Of a stretch of 29,661 bases of DNA, positions 1 to 6,232 are shown piece by piece. The notes beneath the pieces were generated by a model. That model had not been told where the DNA came from. It ran no database searches and saw only the letters and a list, made by a program, of their open reading frames with translations. A program made the translations under genes and the position numbers. How positions within the stretch are numbered: position 1 is the stretch's first letter; each line of letters opens with the position of its first letter. The stretch covers positions 1 through 29,661 of the forward strand of contig JAQVAR010000003.1 in the NCBI GenBank assembly GCA_028690725.1, given 5' to 3'. Origin of the DNA: Candidatus Iainarchaeum sp. (GTDB taxonomy: Archaea > Iainarchaeota > Iainarchaeia > Iainarchaeales > JAAZKV01).

Positions 1-966
1 ATTGGAATCATTCATTAATTTTTGAGCATAACCAACTACTGGTCCCCCTTTCATCATTCCACTTGTTGTAACTATAACACAAGGTTTTTTCAAAATTTTT
101 TTTCTATCAGCATCTCCTTTAACCCAATTAACTTGGTTTAATCCTGATTTAAGTTTTTTTGGATTTTTTATTAATTCAGAATGTTTTAAATAAAGGTCAG
201 CAACTTTTTTTCCCATACCATCCAACCAAATATCTGCTTGTATACCATAACCAGTTAAAATATCAACTAGTTCTTGGCTTCTTCCAACAGCAAAAGCAGG
301 AATAATAGCCCACCCACCATTATCAATTGTTTCTTGAACGGATTCACACAACCTTTTTTCAACTTCTTTTCTATTAGGGTGTTCTCTATCACCATAAGTT
401 GATTCTATCAAAACATAATCCACTTTTCCAACATTAATATCGGCACCAATGTGTAATTGCGTTTCATCAACTTTAAAATCACCAGTATAAAGAAAAGAAT
501 TATTATTATGAGTTAATTTTACTAGGGATGAACCTAAAATGTGCCCAGCATCAAAAAATTCTAGAGAATTATTGTTTGTTAAATGCACTTTTTTTCTATA
601 ATTACTAATAAAATTATATTTGTGAGTACGAATAACTTCTTGTTTAGAATATTTTGGTGCCAATCCTTCAAACTCAGCAATTTTAATAGAATCCAACCAA
701 AGAATATCCGCAATTTCTAATGTTGCTTGTGTCATAAAACTAAGCACTTCAGACTTATTATAAAAATAAGGTAAATAACCCGAATGATCTAAATGAGCAT
801 GCGAGATTATTGCTGCTTTAATATTTTCTTTAATCTCAAGAGGATATTCTATTCCTTTTGGATTTAATTTTAAACCATAATCTAACAAAAATTTTTCTCC
901 AAAATCTAGTAAAAAAGCACTTCTACCAACTTCTTGACAAGCTCCCAAACCTCTTATAGAATACAT
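1..966 (-). CDS. beta-CASP metallo-beta-lactamase ribonuclease, aCPSF2-like (3' end cut off by window)
   Basis: My translation from ATG at 966 gives 322 codons open to the window edge, so the C-terminus is missing. It begins directly with the beta-lactamase fold (LGACQEVGRS near residues 7-16) and has no N-terminal KH domains, which fits archaeal aCPSF2 better than the longer termination factor aCPSF1/FttA. Visible metal motifs are HAHLDHSG (motif 2), DAGHILGSS (motif 3), TGDFK (motif 4) and ESTYGDREH at the start of the beta-CASP cap. TTSGMMKGGP near the end is the beta-CASP motif B region. The family cuts RNA with two zinc ions (endo- and/or 5'-3' exonuclease) in the cytoplasm. A TATA-like box at 992-1002 suggests a near-leaderless mRNA. 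Archaeal RNase J is the main alternative; the missing C-terminus would help decide. Confidence 0.9.
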   Translation of the reverse strand, partial: MYSIRGLGACQEVGRSAFLLDFGEKFLLDYGLKLNPKGIEYPLEIKENIKAAIISHAHLDHSGYLPYFYNKSEVLSFMTQATLEIADILWLDSIKIAEFEGLAPKYSKQEVIRTHKYNFISNYRKKVHLTNNNSLEFFDAGHILGSSLVKLTHNNNSFLYTGDFKVDETQLHIGADINVGKVDYVLIESTYGDREHPNRKEVEKRLCESVQETIDNGGWAIIPAFAVGRSQELVDILTGYGIQADIWLDGMGKKVADLYLKHSELIKNPKKLKSGLNQVNWVKGDADRKKILKKPCVIVTTSGMMKGGPVVGYAQKLMNDSN

Positions 967-991
967 AATCTCTAAAAAAATAAGATAGAAA

Positions 992-1002
992 TAGTTTATA
1001 TG
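992..1002 (-). promoter_or_regulatory. TATA-like box of the beta-CASP RNase gene
   Basis: On the minus strand this reads CATATAAACTA, centred about 31 bases before the ATG at 966. That spacing fits an archaeal promoter with almost no 5' leader. Confidence 0.55.
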
Positions 1003-1024
1003 TTTTCCTAATAAAAAAAAATCA

Positions 1025-1564
1025 TTATTTTTTTGAAAAAAATATTGATACAAAAATTGTGACAAAAATAGTCATTATTATTGAAAATGATGCTACTTCT
1101 ACAAAAAAATTTGTTTCAAAAAAAGGATGTAAAAACAAAACATAATCAAAAAAATCATTTAACAAGAACCAAAACAAAACAATAAACAAATGTTTTATTT
1201 TGAATTTAGAATATTTGTAAAAAACAATTATTTGTAATAAAAACAAAATGTGACTAAAAACAATCAAACTATTATTCAAAAAGTTTCCTGAAATAAATAA
1301 TACAAACAGGGTCCAAAAAGCATATTTTATTGAACCAACAATAACAACAAAATTTAATAATGAAATGTTTATTTTTTTTATTTTTAACAACAAAATTAAT
1401 CCAAATAATATTGAATAAAAAGGGCAATCAATAACAAACAACCAAAACCAAAAATCAACTTTAAATAATTGTGAAAAATAATATGTTATTGAATAAAAAC
1501 CAATTAAAAAATTTGTTAATGCTAATAAAAATAGAAATTTATTATTTTCAAAAAAATCAGTCAT
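1025..1564 (-). CDS. small polytopic membrane protein, unknown
   Basis: Very hydrophobic protein of about 179 residues, rich in F, I, L and N, with roughly five or six predicted membrane segments and a lysine end (FFSKK). I recognise no family. An upstream reading to 1651 is possible, but it would start inside the terminator hairpin of the preceding gene and add an odd F/I-rich stretch, so I prefer the ATG at 1564 (MTDFFENN). An AT-rich box around 1590-1603 could be its promoter, giving an almost leaderless transcript. It lies between a secreted DsbA-like gene and an RNase gene on the same strand, but the terminator suggests independent transcription. The gene is likely real because of its length and coherent hydrophobic pattern; its function is unknown. 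Confidence 0.6.
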   Translation of the reverse strand: MTDFFENNKFLFLLALTNFLIGFYSITYYFSQLFKVDFWFWLFVIDCPFYSILFGLILLLKIKKINISLLNFVVIVGSIKYAFWTLFVLFISGNFLNNSLIVFSHILFLLQIIVFYKYSKFKIKHLFIVLFWFLLNDFFDYVLFLHPFFETNFFVEVASFSIIMTIFVTIFVSIFFSKK

Positions 1565-1604
1565 AATTATAATAATGTCAAAAAAAATAAAAATACTTTT
1601 AAAA

Positions 1605-1637
1605 AAAAGAAAAAAGAATTGCAAAAGCAATTCTTTT
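1605..1637 (-). terminator. hairpin plus U-tract terminator of the DsbA-like gene
   Basis: Perfect 11-bp stem: 1612-1622 pairs with 1627-1637 across an AAAA loop. On the minus strand it sits just after the stop of the gene at 1645 and is followed by a long T-rich run, so it resembles an intrinsic terminator. Confidence 0.7.
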
Positions 1638-1644
1638 AAATTAT

Positions 1645-2775
1645 TTAACAACTTCCGTTCACAGCAGGATTACTATCATCTAATACTTGCTCACATTCTG
1701 TTGGAGCTTCAAAATAGGCTGAACAAATTGCTTGTTTGAATGCTTCTGGATTCCTATCCCCAGTGTATTTTGTTTCATTAATCAATGCTGTTGGGCTACC
1801 TGTTACATTGTAAATTGAATTTAATAAAACTTGTTCTTCAAGTAATTCAATTGCTTCTTCAGCAAAACACTGTTCTATTTTTTCAACATCTATTCCAACT
1901 TGTTGAGCATAATCCTTCCATTTTGACTCAATATTAGAAGTTGAAACTAGCCCAGCATAATAATCTTCTACAAGTAAATCCATATATTCCCAAATTTTTT
2001 CAGGATAATATTTTTGAATACAAAGTTCTCTTACATCCTCATTTACCTCATTTATACCATGCATTGAACAATATTTTTCTTCTTCGTCAAAGCAATAATC
2101 TTCTGCTTTTAATCCATAACTACTCGCATAATTAGAGTAAATAACATACCCTAATTTAGTATCTGAACGTTCAGATAATAATTGGATTGGTTCAGAAAAT
2201 TCTCTAACTGCTTGTAAACCAAATGGACAAAAACTCATTATAAATAAGTCAACAATTGGTTCCTCACTTTTTGTAAAAATTTGTTCTTCATTATTATCTA
2301 CTTCAGTAGGAATATTCAATGGTTCATCCAAATTGAATATGTATGCTCCTGGAGAAACTAAATTGTTTTCAGAAGCAAAAACAGATCCTTCTGCTACTAC
2401 TTCGCTCCCTTCTTTAATTTCAAAAGTTAGCTCAAAAAAACCATTGTCTACTTTTTCAATACCAGTTATTGTTACAACAACAGAATTATCGCTTAAAAAA
2501 TTTTCATTCAAATAAGCTTCTACTTTTTGTGATAATTCATTAACATTTATTGAATTAGCATCTGGTAATTCGTATGATTCTGAACTCATTGGAGCACTAA
2601 GAATAGCCCCATAAGTTATTAACGCACCTATTATCAAACCAATAATCAAAAAAATTGCCATTGTCATAATACTATTTTGATTTTTTGGAATAATTGATTT
2701 AGAATCATTTTTTTTGTGTTCTACATGTTCTTTTTTTTGAACATTTTTAGAATTATTTTTTTTCTTTTTAGCCAT
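1645..2775 (-). CDS. membrane-anchored extracytoplasmic DsbA/thioredoxin-fold protein
   Basis: 376 residues from the ATG at 2775. I chose it because GAGGGG lies five bases upstream; the GTG two codons earlier (2781) overlaps that site. A lysine-rich cytoplasmic tail (1-36) precedes one membrane helix (about 38-60), placing the rest outside the cell. Residues about 75-155 form a small domain of unknown type. From about 175 a thioredoxin-like domain begins with FIMSFCPFGLQ: the active site is C183-P-F-G, so the second cysteine of the usual CxxC is a glycine. A TGSPTAL stretch around 326-332 supplies the cis-proline loop. Several further cysteines, including DYCFDEEEKYC and the C-terminal residue, could form structural disulfides. 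The CPFG site suggests a one-cysteine isomerase or thiol-binding role rather than a DsbA-type oxidase; that is inference. A hairpin terminator follows the gene. Confidence 0.8.
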   Translation of the reverse strand: MAKKKKNNSKNVQKKEHVEHKKNDSKSIIPKNQNSIMTMAIFLIIGLIIGALITYGAILSAPMSSESYELPDANSINVNELSQKVEAYLNENFLSDNSVVVTITGIEKVDNGFFELTFEIKEGSEVVAEGSVFASENNLVSPGAYIFNLDEPLNIPTEVDNNEEQIFTKSEEPIVDLFIMSFCPFGLQAVREFSEPIQLLSERSDTKLGYVIYSNYASSYGLKAEDYCFDEEEKYCSMHGINEVNEDVRELCIQKYYPEKIWEYMDLLVEDYYAGLVSTSNIESKWKDYAQQVGIDVEKIEQCFAEEAIELLEEQVLLNSIYNVTGSPTALINETKYTGDRNPEAFKQAICSAYFEAPTECEQVLDDSNPAVNGSC

Positions 2776-2890
2776 ATACACCCCTCTTTTTCATACTAAA
2801 AATATGTTTTTATTATTAGAATTGGAAAAGGAAAATGCTTAAAAAGTAAATGACTAAAATAAAAAATGATTAAAACTAATAAAATAATAA

Positions 2891-4543
2891 TCATTTTCCA
2901 GAAAACTTTTTTTTCAATTCTTCAACAAAATCTTTTTCTAATTTATTAAACAATATTCCAACAAATTTTATTTTATTACCACTTTTAACCTCTTCAAAAG
3001 CTTTTTCAAAACCAGTTGAAATATCAAATTTAATTATTTCAGCAATTTTTTCACTCGCAGTTGGAATAAAAGGATAATATACTAACGCAAGAATTTTTAA
3101 CAAATCAATTCCTTCAGCAATTATTTCTCCAGCTTTTTCTTTATTTTCTTTCACTATTTTCCATGGTTCATTGTCTTGTACAAATTTGTTTCCAAGAGAA
3201 GAAATTTCATTTGCTTTCATCAAAGCATCTCTTTCTCTACTCTTATCCATTAGAACAAAATATTCTTTTAACAATTTTTGAACATCTTTTTTCAAAAAAC
3301 TTTTTGTTTTTAAAGGTTTTTTTCCATCAAAAAATTTTTCATTCAAAGAAACAATTCTATTAACAAAATTTCCAAGATTACCAATTAACTCATTATTTAT
3401 TTTTGCTTCAAAATCATTCCAAGAAAAATCAGCATCATTATCTTCTGGTCTAACTCTAAACAAATAATACCTCCACAAATCAGACTTTATTCCTGAATCA
3501 ATTGCATCATTTCCAAAAACACCCACACTATTACTTTTAGAAAATTTTCCACCCTCATAATTAATATAAGCTGTTGAATCAAGAACATCAATAATATGAT
3601 AATTATCTTTTGCACCAATCAAATAAGCAGGAAACATTATTGAGTGGAAAGGAACATTATCTTTACCCATAAACTGATATAATAAAACATCTTTTACCTT
3701 CCACCAATCAACCCATTTTTCCCCTAAACATTCTGCCGTTATTCCAATATAACCTATAGGAGCATCAAACCAACTATAAAACACTTTTCCCTCCCAACCC
3801 TTTAATGGAACTGGAATACCCCATTCTAAATCTCTTGTAATACTTCTTTCTTCTAAACCTTTTTTCAACCATTGTTTTGTTATTGAAACTGCTTGTTGGC
3901 TCCAATTCTTTTTTCTTTCTTCAAAAAACTTTTTTAATAATGGCTCCATTTTTTTTAAATTAACATACAAGTGTTTTGTCTTCTTCATTATTGGAATACT
4001 ACCATCAATTTTGCTCTTAGGATTAATCAAATCTTTTTGATCCAATAATTTTCCACATTTATCACATTGATCACCTCTTGCTTTCTCATAACCACAATGA
4101 GGACATTCTCCTTCTACAAACCTATCACTCAAAAAAGAATTACTCTTTTCTGAAAATAATTGTTCAACCTCTTTTTCAACTATAACTCCATTATCATACA
4201 ATTTCAAAAAAATTTCTTGAGCAATTTTTTTGTTTTCATCACTTGTTGTTCTACCCAAACAATCATAACTAGTTTGAAACCAATCATAAACTTTTTTATG
4301 AATTAAAAAATATTTATCTACTAATTCTCTTACTGTTATCCCTTCTTCCTTAGCTTTTATTTGTGCTGTTGTACCATACTCATCAGTTCCTAAAACAAAT
4401 AACACTTCTTTTCCTTTTAGCCTTTGATACCTAGCATAACAATCAGCACTCAAAACAGAACCAATTAAATTTCCTAAATGAGGAATATTATTAACATAAG
4501 GCAAAGCACTAGTAACAAGAACTCTTTGTTTTTTTTCAACCAA
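2891..4543 (-). CDS. metG: methionyl-tRNA synthetase
   Basis: Class I synthetase of 550 residues that charges tRNA-Met in the cytoplasm. Visible: TSALPYVNNIPHLGN with the HIGH-type motif at residues 22-25, the KMSKS-type loop KFSKS at 333-337, and a four-cysteine zinc knuckle (C147, C150, C160, C163) in the connective insert. FDAPIGYIG and WRYYL support the Rossmann core and anticodon domain. The TSALPY start resembles archaeal/eukaryal MetRS. It ends after the anticodon-binding helices with no C-terminal EMAPII-like tRNA-binding domain, so it is the short form. The start is TTG at 4543: an in-frame TGA lies three codons upstream and no ATG follows near the N-terminus. A GGTTGAT stretch just upstream can act as ribosome binding site, and a TATA-like box near 4580-4591 leaves a short leader. 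Confidence 0.96.
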   Translation of the reverse strand: MVEKKQRVLVTSALPYVNNIPHLGNLIGSVLSADCYARYQRLKGKEVLFVLGTDEYGTTAQIKAKEEGITVRELVDKYFLIHKKVYDWFQTSYDCLGRTTSDENKKIAQEIFLKLYDNGVIVEKEVEQLFSEKSNSFLSDRFVEGECPHCGYEKARGDQCDKCGKLLDQKDLINPKSKIDGSIPIMKKTKHLYVNLKKMEPLLKKFFEERKKNWSQQAVSITKQWLKKGLEERSITRDLEWGIPVPLKGWEGKVFYSWFDAPIGYIGITAECLGEKWVDWWKVKDVLLYQFMGKDNVPFHSIMFPAYLIGAKDNYHIIDVLDSTAYINYEGGKFSKSNSVGVFGNDAIDSGIKSDLWRYYLFRVRPEDNDADFSWNDFEAKINNELIGNLGNFVNRIVSLNEKFFDGKKPLKTKSFLKKDVQKLLKEYFVLMDKSRERDALMKANEISSLGNKFVQDNEPWKIVKENKEKAGEIIAEGIDLLKILALVYYPFIPTASEKIAEIIKFDISTGFEKAFEEVKSGNKIKFVGILFNKLEKDFVEELKKKFSGK

Positions 4544-4660
4544 TCCAAATCAACCTTTAACAAAAATAGAATAAAAAAGTCTTTTAAATACTAATTTTTT
4601 AAAAAAACAATCAATTAACAAAAGGAAAAATTAATTAATTAGTAAAAAGTAAAACTTATT

Positions 4661-5134
4661 ATGAATATAATTAATTTCAACAAAAAATATTCTAAACAAT
4701 TATCTGAATTGTGGCTTAGCCCTGAAATAACAAAAAATACTTTAAGTACAAAAACTAGGACAACCCCAAAAAATTTAACAAAAAAACTTTTAAAAGAAAA
4801 ACAAAATTCTTTTCTTGCAATAGAAAACAAAAACGTAATTGGTTTTTCTAGTTTGAGACCATTTGAGGGAAGAAAAAATCATTCTGCTGATTTTGTTATT
4901 TTTGTTTCACCAAATTACCATAGAAAAGGAGTTGGTACAAAATTAATGAAAAAATTGTTTGATAGAACAAAAAAATTAAAATTAAAGAGAATAGAATTAA
5001 GCGTTTTTTCTGACAACAAAAAAGCAATTAGTTTTTACAAAAAATTTGGTTTCAAAATTGATGGCAAAAAGAAAAAATCTTTGCAAAGAGACCAAAAACT
5101 TTTCGATGAAATTATTATGGGAAAACTAATTTGA
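4661..5134 (+). CDS. GNAT-family N-acetyltransferase
   Basis: 157 residues, usual GNAT length. The acetyl-CoA motif A is RKGVGTKLM (about 88-96), preceded by the strand VIFVSPNYH and followed by RIELSVFSDNKKAISFYKKFGFK, the classic motif B with N/A-I-x-F-Y-x-K-x-G-F. The family moves an acetyl group from acetyl-CoA to an amine; the substrate cannot be read from sequence. The N-terminal region is lysine/asparagine-rich. It is divergently transcribed from MetRS across a 117-bp promoter region and closed by its own terminator, so it is probably a single-gene unit. Protein N-terminal or lysine acetylation and small-molecule acetylation are all possible. Confidence 0.88.
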   Translation: MNIINFNKKYSKQLSELWLSPEITKNTLSTKTRTTPKNLTKKLLKEKQNSFLAIENKNVIGFSSLRPFEGRKNHSADFVIFVSPNYHRKGVGTKLMKKLFDRTKKLKLKRIELSVFSDNKKAISFYKKFGFKIDGKKKKSLQRDQKLFDEIIMGKLI

Positions 5135-5137
5135 AAA

Positions 5138-5162
5138 GTCAACTAAAAAGTTGATTTTTTTT
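5138..5162 (+). terminator. hairpin plus T-run terminator after the GNAT gene
   Basis: TCAACT (5139-5144), loop AAAA, AGTTGA (5149-5154), then eight T (5155-5162), four bases after the stop codon. The flanking A and T runs can extend the stem. Confidence 0.75.
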
Positions 5163-5170
5163 CTACTCAA

Positions 5171-5179
5171 CATATATTA
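5171..5179 (+). promoter_or_regulatory. TATA-like box for the two-gene unit at 5203
   Basis: CATATATTA centred 28 bases before the ATG at 5203, directly after the upstream terminator. The position implies a leaderless mRNA. Confidence 0.5.
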
Positions 5180-5202
5180 ATTCCGTTAACACAGAAAATG
5201 TT

Positions 5203-5382
5203 ATGCAAGAAGAAAAATTTTTTGAAAAAATTATTTCTTATGATAACTTTGAAGATGTTGAAAAAATAATTAATAATAATCTAAAAGAAAATTATTTTCT
5301 TGTCAGACATTCTACTATTGAAAAAAAACTTTTTTTTAAAAATTTTGAAACCCCTAATACAAAAATTTTTGGTGAAATTTGA
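5203..5382 (+). CDS. small hypothetical protein, 59 residues
   Basis: Reading from ATG 5203 gives 59 residues, beginning MQEEKFFEKI and ending NTKIFGEI, mixed charged and aromatic, with no signal peptide or membrane segment. Support: a TATA-like box at the leaderless distance, a start directly after a terminator, and a stop TGA whose A is the first base of the next gene's ATG (TGATG), a typical translational-coupling junction. I recognise no family. The acidic N-terminus and regular spacing of I/F suggest helices. It may be the first gene of a unit with the winged-helix-like gene that follows. Confidence 0.5.
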   Translation: MQEEKFFEKIISYDNFEDVEKIINNNLKENYFLVRHSTIEKKLFFKNFETPNTKIFGEI

Positions 5383-5669
5383 TGATAACAGTAATGCAAA
5401 ACGCATATCTTAGAAAAGCTTCAGAACACAAAAATTTTTCTGATACTCATCAAAAAATATTGTTTGTTTTAATTAATGAAAAAAAATATTATACTAAAGA
5501 CGAATTATTATGTTTTACTAATTACAACCAGTTATTGCTAGACAAGGCATTAAATGATTTAGAAGAATTAAAAATTGTTCTTGTTGAGGGTTGGCTTGTT
5601 CGTTTAAAAGATTTTGAAGAATTTAACAAAGAAATTTGTAGAGAATTAATAGAAGAGAAAAGTATTTAA
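5382..5669 (+). CDS. small winged-helix-like protein, 95 residues
   Basis: Start ATG 5382 overlaps the stop of the upstream small gene (TGATG). A TTG one codon upstream and an ATG at 5394 are alternatives. The sequence FSDTHQKILFVLINEKKYYTKDELLCFTNYNQLLLDKALNDLEELKIV has the helix-turn-helix layout of a winged-helix domain: a helix, a step, a recognition-like helix and a turn into a beta wing (VEGWLVRL). No family name can be given. It precedes the RHH/RelE pair by 24 bases, but that pair has its own promoter-like box, so this gene could be either a third partner or an independent regulator. DNA binding is inferred from pattern only. Confidence 0.6.
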   Translation: MITVMQNAYLRKASEHKNFSDTHQKILFVLINEKKYYTKDELLCFTNYNQLLLDKALNDLEELKIVLVEGWLVRLKDFEEFNKEICRELIEEKSI

Positions 5670-5692
5670 TATTTATTGGTATCAAATGGTAT
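5661..5692 (+). promoter_or_regulatory. promoter and direct-repeat operator of the RHH/RelE module
   Basis: AGTATTTAAT (5661-5670) is centred about 28 bases before the ATG at 5694. Between them TGGTAT occurs twice (5677-5682 and 5687-5692), exactly 10 bp apart, one helical turn. Ribbon-helix-helix antitoxins often bind such tandem sites and repress their own operon, so autoregulation is likely. Confidence 0.5.
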
Positions 5693-5693
5693 T

Positions 5694-5939
5694 ATGAATA
5701 CACAAATAAATGTTAGATTGCCAAAAACATTGTTGAAAAAAGCTCAAACATTTTCTCAAAAAAATGGTTATTCTAACGTACAAGAATTGATAAGAGAATC
5801 AATTAGAGACAAAATTGATCCTGAATTAACTCCAGAAGAACACTTTTTTCTAACAAAAATGGTTGAAGGAATTGAACAAGGAAAAGTTCCGCTTGGTACT
5901 GAAAAAGACTTATTTAAAGTTCTCGGTGCTAAAAAATGA
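5694..5939 (+). CDS. ribbon-helix-helix antitoxin
   Basis: 81 residues from ATG 5694. MNTQINVRLPKTLLKKAQTF is a typical RHH beta strand followed by helix A, and YSNVQELIRESIRDKI is helix B (CopG/MetJ/Arc fold), which dimerises to bind DNA. The C-terminal part (PELTPEEHFFLTKMVEGIEQGKVPLG) is the segment expected to wrap the toxin; the GKVPLGTEKDLFKVLG end is common in antitoxins of RelE-type toxins. A start six codons upstream (TTG 5676) would overlap the operator repeats and add no domain. The stop overlaps the toxin start by four bases (ATGA), so the two are translationally coupled. Confidence 0.85.
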   Translation: MNTQINVRLPKTLLKKAQTFSQKNGYSNVQELIRESIRDKIDPELTPEEHFFLTKMVEGIEQGKVPLGTEKDLFKVLGAKK

Positions 5940-6232
5940 AATATTATTTAAACCCATCAAACATTTTCATGCAAGAAGTAAATATTTTATCTGAAAAAAC
6001 TAAAAAGCAATTAGCAAAAAAACTTATTTTAGTAAAAGAAAACCCTTTTCATAACAAGGCATTAACTGGGTTTAAAGTAAAATTATTTAGAATTAGATTC
6101 AATGATAATGGAATAGAAAAAAGAGCAATTTACTCTTTAATTAATGAAGAAATTTTCTTAATCGCAATACTAAAAAGAAAACATAATTATAGAGAATTAA
6201 AATCAATTTTAGAAAAATTGAGTTTGATTTAA
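5936..6232 (+). CDS. RelE/ParE-superfamily toxin
   Basis: 98 residues, typical length. The central PFHNKALTGFKVKLFRIRFNDNG followed by KRAIYSL and IFLIAILKRKHNY matches the RelE core: a beta strand with the L-F/Y-R-I-R motif, a basic patch and a C-terminal strand. RelE toxins cleave mRNA on the ribosome at the A site; ParE relatives poison gyrase. The catalytic basic residues (R, K, Y near the C-terminus) are plausible but not decisive. The ATG overlaps the antitoxin stop (ATGA). The stop is immediately followed, with no intervening base, by the stop of LeuRS on the other strand. Confidence 0.82.
   Translation: MKYYLNPSNIFMQEVNILSEKTKKQLAKKLILVKENPFHNKALTGFKVKLFRIRFNDNGIEKRAIYSLINEEIFLIAILKRKHNYRELKSILEKLSLI

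Noticed and set aside
1565..1651. N-terminal extension of the membrane protein to 1651
   Set aside because: It would overlap the stop and terminator hairpin of the DsbA-like gene; the start at 1564 is simpler.
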